From Candidatus Dadabacteria bacterium (GTDB lineage: Bacteria > Desulfobacterota_D > UBA1144 > Nemesobacterales > UBA2774), in contig SMWY01000081.1 in NCBI GenBank assembly GCA_004356555.1, forward strand, positions 1 to 7,272: 7,272 nt of DNA, written 5' to 3'. The position numbers and the translations under genes were made by a program. Numbering within the stretch: position 1 is the stretch's first letter; each line of letters begins with the position of its first letter. Positions 1-5,987 of this stretch are shown one piece after another. The notes beneath the pieces are model-generated. The model did no database searches. It was not told where the DNA came from and saw only the letters and a program-made list of their open reading frames with translations.

Positions 1-365
1 CCAACTAGTAGTGTCGGAATCATAGAGCCTGAGGGAATCTTAAAAGGTTGAAAGACAAAAGTTCTTATTATAAGTGCAAGCAAAATAGCGAAAGCTAAAG
101 CTTCAATGTTTTGTCTTAGTTTTGATTTAGTATATTTTGAGAGATAATCTGCCGAAGCTGATTCGAGATCTTCAGTAGTTTTTAATATTTCCTCATAGTT
201 TTGGGTGTCTAAGACACGCTCGGCGTTACCAATTTTCTGCTCTATTATACTTACAGATTCGGGATTGAGTTTTGAACGATTTTTCTCAAGAACTACTTTA
301 GTTTCCTTAATAAGTTGTTTGGCTCTTTTTCTAGCTTTGTATTCTTTTGAAAATATATTCAGCAT
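1..365 (-). CDS. lepB: Signal peptidase I, N-terminal part (gene runs off the left edge)
   Basis: Signal peptidase I (peptidase family S26) removes signal peptides from exported proteins at the outer face of the inner membrane, using a Ser/Lys pair. The 121 visible codons show a charged, mostly hydrophilic N-terminal region (residues 1-86), one hydrophobic transmembrane segment (about 88-105) and the box-B motif PSGSMIPTL (111-119). Ser114 is the expected nucleophile. The catalytic lysine and later boxes lie beyond the edge. The ATG at 365 is well supported: an in-frame TAA lies 27 bases upstream and no other ATG falls between, although no clear Shine-Dalgarno sequence precedes it. The long cytoplasmic extension is predicted helical or coiled-coil and differs from E. 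coli LepB, which begins with a membrane segment. The gene follows relA/spoT on the same strand after a 138-base gap. The identification rests on the box-B motif and is firm. Confidence 0.95.
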   Translation of the reverse strand, partial: MLNIFSKEYKARKRAKQLIKETKVVLEKNRSKLNPESVSIIEQKIGNAERVLDTQNYEEILKTTEDLESASADYLSKYTKSKLRQNIEALAFAILLALIIRTFVFQPFKIPSGSMIPTLLV

Positions 366-503
366 AATTGGGATTGGAGTATATATGGCTTATTAAACTG
401 TTTCAACATATTCAAGAAGTGCGGCCTAAACTATATAGTTGGAGCTTCTGAAAGTGAACAAACTTAAAAGACAAAACTATTAGATCTGTTTAATTCTATA
501 TAT
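366..503 (-). other. Gap between relA/spoT and lepB
   Basis: This 138-base AT-rich spacer has no ORF of its own. It contains a perfect 12-base palindrome, AACTATATAGTT (429-440). Read on the minus strand, this could supply a TATATA/TATAGT -10 element about 18-20 bases after a TTGTTC sequence, which would make a weak lepB promoter. I see no GC-rich hairpin followed by a T-run, so there is no clear terminator for relA/spoT. Read-through into lepB is possible. Confidence 0.4.
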
Positions 504-2663
504 TTACAGTGCCTCAATTTCCTGCATTCTTTCAACAGACTTAACGCCCTTTACTTTTTTAATTGATTTTATAACATCTTCAAGCTGAGACAAATCCGAA
601 ACTACGAGATCGAAAGTACCAATGGCATCATTTACATCCGTTGAATGTATTTCCGCTTTGGATATATTGACTTCGGAGGAAGAAAATGAATTTGTAATAC
701 TAGAAAGAATTCCGGGTCTATCGGTACAAGTCACCAATATTCTTGCGGGTCGTGATCCTTTAAATTTACTATCCCACTCAACATCAATTCTTCTTGCATG
801 ATCAACTTCAAGGAGTTTTGGGCAATCGCTCCTGTGTATAGTTATTCCTTTCCCACGTGTTATGTATCCTACTATATCTTCCCCGGGCAAAGGGGAGCAA
901 CAGTTTGCAAACCTTATCATCACATCATCATAACCCCTAATAAGAACTCCACCTTCACTAGAACTCGTAATTGTCTTGATTATTTTTTCAATTCTTTCTT
1001 TATCTGGTGCTGAGTCTAACTTTTCTGTAGGAATCACCCTCTTAAGAAGATCATTAGCTGATATCTTGCCAAACCCTATTGCAATATAAAAATCTTTTAC
1101 GTCTTTGAATTTTAGCTCTTTCAAGGCTTTGGCAAGCTCGCCTTTCTTCCGCATAGCCTGAAAATCCAGCCCGCTTTGTTTAAATTTTCTCTCACATATA
1201 GATTTTCCAACTATCTCGGATTGTTTACTCTCTTCAGTTCGGAGCCAAGAGCGGATTTTTGTCTTAGCGCCTGATGTTACTACAAATTTTAGCCAATCCC
1301 TGTTAGGATGTTGATCTTTTGATGTAACAATCTCAACAGTATCTCCAGTGTTTAACTGATGATTTAGCGGCACTAATTTTCCGTTGACATTTGCCCTGGT
1401 GCATTTATTTCCGACTTCAGTGTGCACCGAATATGCAAAATCCACGGGAGTAGCCCCGGTAGGAAGTTCTTTAAGATCCCCTTTGGGAGTAAAGACATAA
1501 ACTACATCTGCAATCAGCTCTCCCTTAATCGCCTCCATATATTCTGTAGGGTCTTTAATGTCCTTCCATTCAAGCAGCTGTCTCAAGGTAGCATATATCT
1601 CATATGTTCCTCCACCGTCCAGCTTGCCCTCTTTGTACTTCCAATGCGATGCCACACCATACTCTGCAAGCTCATGCATAGCGCGCGTTCTTATCTGTAT
1701 CTCCATTCTTTCACCAAAAGGTCCGATGACAGTTGTATGAAGAGACTGATATCCATTTCCTTTAGGAAGAGCAATATAATCTTTAAATCGTCCAGGCACT
1801 GGTTTCCAAGAGGCGTGAACTGCTCCAAGGGTCTCGTAACACTCCTTAAGGGAATCCGTGATAAGCCTAAAAGCTATTACGTCATATACATTCTCAAATT
1901 CCAGATTCTGTTCCTGCATTTTTCTATAAATGCCGTAAATATGCTTAAAGCGGCCCGTAATTTCAGGATTTAAATCAAACTCTGAAAGTTTATCAGCAAG
2001 TATAGTTTTGGCTTCCTCTACATGCGCTTCCCATACCTTTTTCCCCTTAGAAATCTGCCTCGCGATTATATTATATTCTTGTGGATTTAAAAACCGAAAA
2101 GATAAATCCTCAAGCTCTGTAGTAACCCAATTTATTCCAAGCCTATGAGAAAGAGGAGCATAAATATCAAATGTTTCACTGGCTATTCTCTTTTGTCGAT
2201 CCTCAGAGAGATGCTCCAAAGTTCTCATATTATGAAGCCTGTCGGCAAGTTTTATAAGAACTACTCTCATATCTTTTGCTGTTGCCAATATCAATTTCCT
2301 AAAACCCTCAGCTTGGCGCTCAATATTGGAGGTATAGGGCAGCTGCCCTATTTTTGTAGCGCCCTCTACAAGAAAAGCTATCTCTTTACCAAACATAGAT
2401 TCAATTTCCTCTGAAGTGGCAAGAGTATCCTCCACAGTGTCATGGAGAAGACCCGTAATAATAGAGGAAACATCAAGCTTCATTTGAGTGAGGATTCCAC
2501 ATACTTCCAGTGGGTGGCTAAGATAGGGCTCTCCAGAACTCCGCTTCTGCCCTGTGTGAACCTTTGCAGAGTAGACATATGCCCTCTTTATCATCTCCAC
2601 ATCTTCATCACTTAAGTGAAGATAGGAATTAACACTGTCTATTATGTCGTTAAGCCTTATCAT
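504..2663 (-). CDS. relA/spoT: Bifunctional (p)ppGpp synthetase/hydrolase (RelA/SpoT homologue)
   Basis: This cytosolic stringent-response enzyme makes (p)ppGpp from ATP and GTP/GDP and hydrolyses it back. At 719 residues it is a full-length long Rel. Domains in order: an HD hydrolase with metal ligands H50, H74-D75 and D141 and the HDTVEDT motif (74-80); a synthetase with D261, the loop GRFKDYIALPKGNGYQSLHT (291-310) and E321 in EIQIRT; TGS (about 386-447); a helical region; a zinc-finger/RIS-type region with C588-C589, H610 and C614; and a C-terminal ACT domain (about 641-712). The synthetase loop carries RFKD (292-295). Bifunctional Rel/SpoT enzymes have RxKD, whereas synthetase-only RelA has ExDD, so both activities are expected. 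No key residue is missing. Its ATG overlaps the gmk stop by four bases (ATGA), which points to translational coupling. Having both HD and RxKD intact suggests this may be the only long Rel in the cell, though that is an inference. Confidence 0.97.
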   Translation of the reverse strand: MIRLNDIIDSVNSYLHLSDEDVEMIKRAYVYSAKVHTGQKRSSGEPYLSHPLEVCGILTQMKLDVSSIITGLLHDTVEDTLATSEEIESMFGKEIAFLVEGATKIGQLPYTSNIERQAEGFRKLILATAKDMRVVLIKLADRLHNMRTLEHLSEDRQKRIASETFDIYAPLSHRLGINWVTTELEDLSFRFLNPQEYNIIARQISKGKKVWEAHVEEAKTILADKLSEFDLNPEITGRFKHIYGIYRKMQEQNLEFENVYDVIAFRLITDSLKECYETLGAVHASWKPVPGRFKDYIALPKGNGYQSLHTTVIGPFGERMEIQIRTRAMHELAEYGVASHWKYKEGKLDGGGTYEIYATLRQLLEWKDIKDPTEYMEAIKGELIADVVYVFTPKGDLKELPTGATPVDFAYSVHTEVGNKCTRANVNGKLVPLNHQLNTGDTVEIVTSKDQHPNRDWLKFVVTSGAKTKIRSWLRTEESKQSEIVGKSICERKFKQSGLDFQAMRKKGELAKALKELKFKDVKDFYIAIGFGKISANDLLKRVIPTEKLDSAPDKERIEKIIKTITSSSEGGVLIRGYDDVMIRFANCCSPLPGEDIVGYITRGKGITIHRSDCPKLLEVDHARRIDVEWDSKFKGSRPARILVTCTDRPGILSSITNSFSSSEVNISKAEIHSTDVNDAIGTFDLVVSDLSQLEDVIKSIKKVKGVKSVERMQEIEAL

Positions 2664-3280
2664 TTTATACCGCTAAAAAAATCCGCTTTTACCTTTTCTA
2701 CGAGCCTTTTACTTTCGCACCTTGTTGAAACTATTATTGAAGATAAACGCTCAAGTGCCTGATCAATATTGTCATTAACTATAATATAATCATAGTTCTC
2801 CAAATTTAACTCTTCAGTCTCCTCTTTTGCCCTTATAAGTCGTTTATTAATATCATTATCTCTATCACTGCTCCTCTCTATTAATCTCTCCTTTAAAATC
2901 TCAAAAGAAGGTGGCAATACAAAACAAAATACTGCCGAGGGATAACCTTTTCTTAGCTGGCTCGCCCCCTGAACATCTATATCAAGAAGGAGATCAACAC
3001 CTGAAGTTCGAGCATTTTCGAACTCATCCAAAGGAGTACCATAATAATTACCGTGTACCAGGGCATGTTCGATAAAGCGTTCCTCCTGAACCATCTTTTG
3101 AAATTCGGCCTCAGATATAAATCTGTAATCCCGTCCATCAATCTCGCCGTCCCTGGGTTCTCTTGTTGTGTACGATACCGAAAACCTAAGATTGTCGAGC
3201 TTATCTAAAACACCTTTTGCAAGTGTAGTCTTTCCACCCCCTGAGGGGCCTGAAACTATAAATGAAATTCCTTGTATCAT
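2660..3280 (-). CDS. gmk: Guanylate kinase
   Basis: Guanylate kinase phosphorylates GMP to GDP with ATP in the cytosol, an essential step to GTP and dGTP. At 206 residues it has the usual length. The P-loop is GPSGGGKT (11-18). The GMP-binding region follows: SVSYTTREPRDGEIDGRDYRF (from residue 34) with S35, R40, R43 and Y52, then E71 and HGNYYGTP (76-83) with Y80. LLLDIDVQGA (97-106) is the Walker-B-like strand, and the arginine-rich lid region lies around 131-151. It starts at ATG 3280, so Met1 precedes the hydrophobic strand GISFIVSGPSG, which is normal for the family. A purine-rich GGATAGAAG just upstream may serve as a weak ribosome site. A sigma-70-like promoter lies about 60-90 bases upstream. 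The gene ends inside the relA/spoT start codon, as in other bacteria where gmk and spoT are neighbours, but without the intervening rpoZ. Confidence 0.97.
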   Translation of the reverse strand: MIQGISFIVSGPSGGGKTTLAKGVLDKLDNLRFSVSYTTREPRDGEIDGRDYRFISEAEFQKMVQEERFIEHALVHGNYYGTPLDEFENARTSGVDLLLDIDVQGASQLRKGYPSAVFCFVLPPSFEILKERLIERSSDRDNDINKRLIRAKEETEELNLENYDYIIVNDNIDQALERLSSIIVSTRCESKRLVEKVKADFFSGIK

Positions 3281-3338
3281 CTTCTATCCACTTAATTCCT
3301 TTTATGCTGAATATACTGAAAATTTTAACTTATTATTA

Positions 3339-3367
3339 ATTCTAGGACACTTATTGATATTTTTCAA
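3339..3367 (-). promoter_or_regulatory. Candidate sigma-70 promoter for gmk-relA/spoT
   Basis: On the minus strand, TTGAAA (3367-3362) and TAGAAT (3344-3339) are separated by exactly 17 bases. Each box matches five of six consensus positions. The expected start near 3332 would give a leader of about 50 bases before the gmk ATG. The -35 box lies inside a small AT-rich inverted repeat, TTATTGA/TCAATAA (3351-3370, six-base loop). The repeat has no T-run on the transcribed side, so it is not a convincing terminator for manC and might bind a regulator. This is a sequence match only. Confidence 0.6.
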
Positions 3368-3391
3368 TAAAGATGGGAGGTTGGCATCAGA

Positions 3392-4474
3392 TTATTTTCG
3401 TGTTTTGTTAATCTCATCAATCACTTTTTTAACGTCCTGTGACCTCTCTTTGTTTAAGACTAAAATCGAGCCTTCAGACTCAACAACCACTATATTTTCT
3501 ACACCAACAAGCGCTATTAGTTTATCTGCACCAAAGACCAAACACTTAGAAGAATCAATAGAAACCGCATTCCCCCGTACAATGTTTTCATTCTCTTCAT
3601 TCCTCAGAAATTCGTCAAGTGCTTTCCAGTTTCCAACATCACTCCACGGGAAACTAATAGGTATAACAAGAGTATTCTCAGAATGCTCCAATATTAACTT
3701 ATCTATCGATCCGCCCGATATCTCTCCATAGAATTTTGATACAGCACCTACTTCGGATATGCTGCTAAGGTTCTTTGAAATTTCATCAAAACGCTTATAC
3801 CACTTAGGTATAATATCTGAGAATGCTCGGATGATGGATGAGGTTTTCCATATAAATATGCCGCTATTCCAATAATATCCTCCCTGATCTATAAAGCTAA
3901 TGGAAGTCTCCAAATCAGGCTTTTCCGTAAACTTTTCAATCCTTAACGCCCTGTAGTTTTCTGATGAGGCGATCTTATCATCTGTTCCTTTTATATAACC
4001 GTAGCCCGTCTCCGCCGTAGTAGGTGTAACGCCCAAGGTTATTAAAGGGTATTCACCATTATCAAGCTTTGTATCAGCAACATCCGCCGCAAAGCTGAGA
4101 GCTTCTCTAAATGCTTTGTCGTCTCCGATAACATGATCGGCTGGCAATACTACTGTTACAGAATCGTCGTAAACTTTTTTTATTTTGAGCGTGCCATAAG
4201 CTATACATGGAGCTGTATTTTTTCCGTCAGGTTCAAGAATTAAATTTTGTTGCGGAAGTTCAGGAATATGCTCCAGGGTCTGATCGGCATATAGTTCCGT
4301 AGTTACTATATAGATCCTATCAATCGGGATTAAAGGGAGTATCCTATCCACAGTCTGTCTAATTAGCGACTTCTCTCCGGCAAGAGAAAGAAATTGCTTG
4401 GGCCTTGATTTCTTACTTAGAGGCCAAAATCTCTTCCCTTCTCCCCCAGCCATTATTAAAGCACAGATTTTCAT
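3392..4474 (-). CDS. manC: Mannose-1-phosphate guanylyltransferase (GDP-mannose pyrophosphorylase)
   Basis: This cytosolic enzyme joins mannose 1-phosphate and GTP to give GDP-mannose and pyrophosphate, the donor for mannose- and fucose-containing surface polysaccharides. The 360 residues show the nucleotidyltransferase signature AGGEGKRFWPLSKKSRPKQF (9-28), EPDGKNTAP (81-89), PADH (111-114), GYGY (157-160), FTEKP (182-186), NSGIF (203-207), SIDKLILE (256-263) and WSDVGNW (277-283). The C-terminal part is a short left-handed beta-helix-like tail. No phosphomannose-isomerase cupin domain follows, so this is the short monofunctional form (about 350-360 residues) rather than the roughly 480-residue fusion. 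The start at 4474 fits the family N-terminus (hydrophobic strand, then GGxGxR), although no Shine-Dalgarno sequence is evident. It lies 50 bases after the HAD phosphatase gene and 111 bases before gmk. No phosphomannomutase or glycosyltransferase is visible nearby, so its final product is unknown. Confidence 0.95.
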   Translation of the reverse strand: MKICALIMAGGEGKRFWPLSKKSRPKQFLSLAGEKSLIRQTVDRILPLIPIDRIYIVTTELYADQTLEHIPELPQQNLILEPDGKNTAPCIAYGTLKIKKVYDDSVTVVLPADHVIGDDKAFREALSFAADVADTKLDNGEYPLITLGVTPTTAETGYGYIKGTDDKIASSENYRALRIEKFTEKPDLETSISFIDQGGYYWNSGIFIWKTSSIIRAFSDIIPKWYKRFDEISKNLSSISEVGAVSKFYGEISGGSIDKLILEHSENTLVIPISFPWSDVGNWKALDEFLRNEENENIVRGNAVSIDSSKCLVFGADKLIALVGVENIVVVESEGSILVLNKERSQDVKKVIDEINKTRK

Positions 4475-4524
4475 AGCTAAATAGTAATTGGACTTAGTGT
4501 ATTTCTCAAATTATGGATTCCAAC

Positions 4525-5205
4525 TCAGAACAAGTCTTCTATCTCTTCTAAATAAATACCTTTCAAGCTTTGTTTTATCAATTCTGCCTCCGATAGCTTT
4601 TCAGCAGCATAGGAATTTGTGATAGCTAAACACTTCATACCGGCTGAATGTGCAGCTTTTATTCCAGAGGTAGAATCCTCTATTACCAAACACTCCTGAG
4701 GTGAGATTTTCTCAGAAACTGAATCTAAATTATTTAGTCTTCTAAGTGCTTCTATAAAAACTTCCGGATCAGGTTTGCAGTTTATGACCTCATCGGCACT
4801 GACGATAATTTCAAAATGCTCCCTTAATCCTCCAGATTCAAGTATATCTATAATCTCGCTTCTAATCGCACCAGAGCCAATTGCCAAAGGGTATTTACCG
4901 CTAACCTCAGAGATAAATTCCGGCACACCTTCTAAAACAAGAATATTTCCTTTAAGAACATTCTCAAAATGTTCTGACTTTCGATTCATAAAATCAGATA
5001 TCTGAGCTTCATTATGCTCGTAGTTCCTATCTTTAAGTAATTCTTTAAAAAGAGTTTTATCATCATAAGCAAGATAGTTTTCAAAATAGTCTTCATCTGA
5101 AAGCTCAATCCCATTTTCCTTGAGTGTTAACTGAAAGGCCTTTAGATGAAGGGGTTCTGTATCCGCTATGACCCCATCAAAATCAAAGATAATTGCTTTT
5201 AACAT
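4525..5205 (-). CDS. HAD-superfamily (subfamily IA) phosphatase, beta-phosphoglucomutase-like
   Basis: This is a haloacid-dehalogenase-fold hydrolase, probably a cytosolic Mg-dependent phosphatase for a small phosphorylated metabolite. All four motifs are present in 226 residues: DFDGVIADT (8-16) with nucleophile D8 and acid/base D10; S111 in AIGSGA; K144 in CKPDPEVF; and E176-D177 in CLVIEDSTSG. Residues 17-90 or so form the helical C1 cap. The cap segment YLAYDD (44-49) seems to lack the Lys and Arg that beta-phosphoglucomutase uses for sugar-phosphate binding, so a phosphatase is more likely than a mutase. The substrate cannot be read from sequence. The ATG at 5205 is supported by AAAGGA ending 10 bases upstream. 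It is the first gene of the minus-strand block, ahead of manC, so a role in sugar-phosphate metabolism is possible, but that rests only on position. Confidence 0.88.
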   Translation of the reverse strand: MLKAIIFDFDGVIADTEPLHLKAFQLTLKENGIELSDEDYFENYLAYDDKTLFKELLKDRNYEHNEAQISDFMNRKSEHFENVLKGNILVLEGVPEFISEVSGKYPLAIGSGAIRSEIIDILESGGLREHFEIIVSADEVINCKPDPEVFIEALRRLNNLDSVSEKISPQECLVIEDSTSGIKAAHSAGMKCLAITNSYAAEKLSEAELIKQSLKGIYLEEIEDLF

Positions 5206-5215
5206 TGCTATTCAT

Positions 5216-5221
5216 TCCTTT
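5216..5221 (-). promoter_or_regulatory. Ribosome binding site of the HAD phosphatase gene
   Basis: On the minus strand AAAGGA ends 10 bases before the ATG at 5205. It is the clearest Shine-Dalgarno sequence in the minus-strand block and supports that start. A second ATG between it and the start is out of frame. Confidence 0.6.
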
Positions 5222-5260
5222 AGTACCTGTAAAATGTGTTCAAATAAAGAGATCGTTCTT

Positions 5261-5288
5261 AATAAATTGGTTAAAGCCACTTTGTTAA
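5261..5288 (-). promoter_or_regulatory. Weak candidate promoter for HAD-manC
   Basis: On the minus strand TTAACA (5288-5283) and TTTATT (5266-5261) are separated by 16 bases. The -35 box matches five of six consensus positions and the -10 box four of six. It would give a leader of roughly 50 bases to the HAD ATG. In DNA this AT-rich such matches arise easily by chance, so the call is tentative. Confidence 0.3.
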
Positions 5289-5488
5289 CTAAAATATTCT
5301 TTTCAAACAGCAACTTACAGTAAACTTTTACCACATCCTAAAATTTATACAAAGCTCGTAATAAGAATGTAACCTAAAGTAATTTACATAAAGATGACGA
5401 AATGAGAATAAGCCTTAAGAAAAACGTATTTTGTTTATGAGTTCCACAATCAAGAATTTATCTGAACACCTGAAAATATATATTTGAT

Positions 5489-5508
5489 ATGAATGAATTT
5501 TCATGCAT
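5489..5508. promoter_or_regulatory. Candidate ArsR operator upstream of arsR
   Basis: A 20-base dyad with the pattern ATGnATGAAnnTTCATnCAT is symmetric at 16 of 20 positions. Its right end lies 31 bases before the arsR ATG. The position and the dimer-sized symmetry suit autorepression by an ArsR/SmtB winged-helix dimer. TTGATA at 5484-5489 abuts it and could be a -35 box, but I found no convincing -10 at normal spacing. The operator role is inferred from symmetry and position. Confidence 0.55.
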
Positions 5509-5539
5509 CTTTTAAACCCGAGCTACATCTAAACGTTAA

Positions 5540-5875
5540 ATGGACAATGTTATGGATTCACAAGAGTGTGCTAAAGTTTTAAAAGCCCTTGCCGATAATA
5601 CTCGCCTTAAAATTCTTGAATATCTTTTCAATGGGGAATCCTCAGTTTCCGAAATCTCAGATAATATCGGCACTGATTTCTCCCAGGTCCCACACCCTCT
5701 GGGTGTGCTTAGGAACTCAGGGCTTGTAATAGACAACAAAGACGGAAAATTTGTGATGTATAAACTCCATCCGATATTTTACAAACAAAAAAATAACAGA
5801 AAAAAAGTGCTGGATTTCAGTTGCTGTAGAGTAGAGTTTGGCAGATTAGCAGATATGAGAAAAAAGGAAATTTAA
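5540..5875 (+). CDS. arsR: ArsR/SmtB-family repressor, arsenic-responsive
   Basis: This is a dimeric winged-helix repressor expected to leave DNA when As(III) binds. The 111 residues include the family's opening helix (KVLKALADNTRLKILEYL, 12-29), a helix-turn-helix (about 35-63, ending GVLRNSGLV) and the beta wing (IDNKDGKFVMYKLH, 64-77). The ELCVCD-type arsenic site of plasmid R773 ArsR is absent from the helix-turn-helix. Instead a vicinal pair, C95-C96, lies near the C-terminus (DFSCCRVEF). This resembles the C-terminal site of Acidithiobacillus ferrooxidans ArsR (C95, C96, C102), but the third cysteine is missing here. C10 is the only other cysteine. The recognition helix reads QVPHPLGVL where the family usually has something like VSHHLxVL, so two prolines sit in a helix. 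An in-frame TAA directly precedes the ATG at 5540, so the start is Met1 or Met5 (5552); neither has a Shine-Dalgarno sequence. It is followed by arsM. Confidence 0.92.
   Translation: MDNVMDSQECAKVLKALADNTRLKILEYLFNGESSVSEISDNIGTDFSQVPHPLGVLRNSGLVIDNKDGKFVMYKLHPIFYKQKNNRKKVLDFSCCRVEFGRLADMRKKEI
5691..5707. repeat. Perfect short hairpin inside arsR
   Basis: CACACCC and GGGTGTG form a perfect 7-base stem with a 3-base TCT loop. It is GC-rich within AT-rich DNA and falls exactly on the codons for the ArsR recognition helix. I know of no required function for it. Confidence 0.6.
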
Positions 5876-5883
5876 TTTTACCG

Positions 5884-5918
5884 TTCATTCCAACATTCAT
5901 ACTATGCGTCGGAATGAA
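5884..5918. repeat. Nested inverted repeat between arsR and arsM
   Basis: The outer arms TTCATTCC (5884-5891) and GGAATGAA (5911-5918) are perfectly complementary across a 19-base spacer. An inner palindrome, CATAcTATG (5898-5906), is centred within one base of the outer repeat. The right arm shares GAATGAA with the dyad before arsR (5491-5497). It could be a second ArsR site or an RNA hairpin between the two genes. No T-run follows, so a standard terminator is unlikely. Confidence 0.5.
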
Positions 5919-5970
5919 ATATTTCTAAAAAACACAAATTAGGTAATATTTTCCATTAGAGCAAATTATT

Positions 5971-5977
5971 GAGGGGG
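5971..5977 (+). promoter_or_regulatory. Ribosome binding site of arsM
   Basis: GAGGGGG ends 10 bases before the ATG at 5988. It is a strong purine-rich match and fixes the arsM start. arsR lacks such a site, so ArsM may be made in excess of ArsR from a shared transcript. Confidence 0.65.
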
Positions 5978-5987
5978 CATTAAATAA

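Larger units (their letters stand above)
5206..5539. other. Divergent intergenic region between the HAD gene and arsR
   Basis: These 334 bases are strongly AT-rich and I find no convincing ORF or RNA gene in them. They hold the HAD ribosome site at the left end, a weak candidate promoter for the HAD gene (5261-5288) and an ArsR-type dyad near the right end (5489-5508). The stretch from about 5300 to 5480 shows nothing I can assign. Confidence 0.7.

Noticed and set aside
205..396. Plus-strand ORF of 63 residues opposite lepB
   Set aside because: Antisense to a clear signal peptidase reading frame, with low-complexity hydrophobic content produced by the opposite strand.
429..440. AACTATATAGTT palindrome as a terminator
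   Set aside because: The stem is wholly AT-rich with no loop or T-run; a -10-like element or chance is more likely.
798..2414. Plus-strand ORFs opposite relA/spoT (798-1013, 1422-1973, 1558-1740, 2145-2414)
   Set aside because: They lie antisense to a full-length, motif-complete gene, show no recognisable domains and read as shadow frames.
3168..3731. Plus-strand ORF of 187 residues across the gmk-manC junction
   Set aside because: Antisense to two well-supported genes and to their intergenic promoter, with no family features.
4775..5005. Plus-strand ORF opposite the HAD gene
   Set aside because: Shadow of a motif-complete HAD frame.
5211..5218. Third copy of TTCATTCC as another ArsR half-site
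   Set aside because: It coincides with the AAGGAATGAA ribosome site of the HAD gene and has no partner arm, so chance is the simpler explanation.
5270..5289. GTTAA...TTAAC imperfect hairpin upstream of the HAD gene
   Set aside because: Short, bulged and AT-only at its ends, as expected by chance in such AT-rich DNA.
5536..5739. Minus-strand ORF opposite arsR
   Set aside because: Antisense to the winged-helix frame, with no family features.
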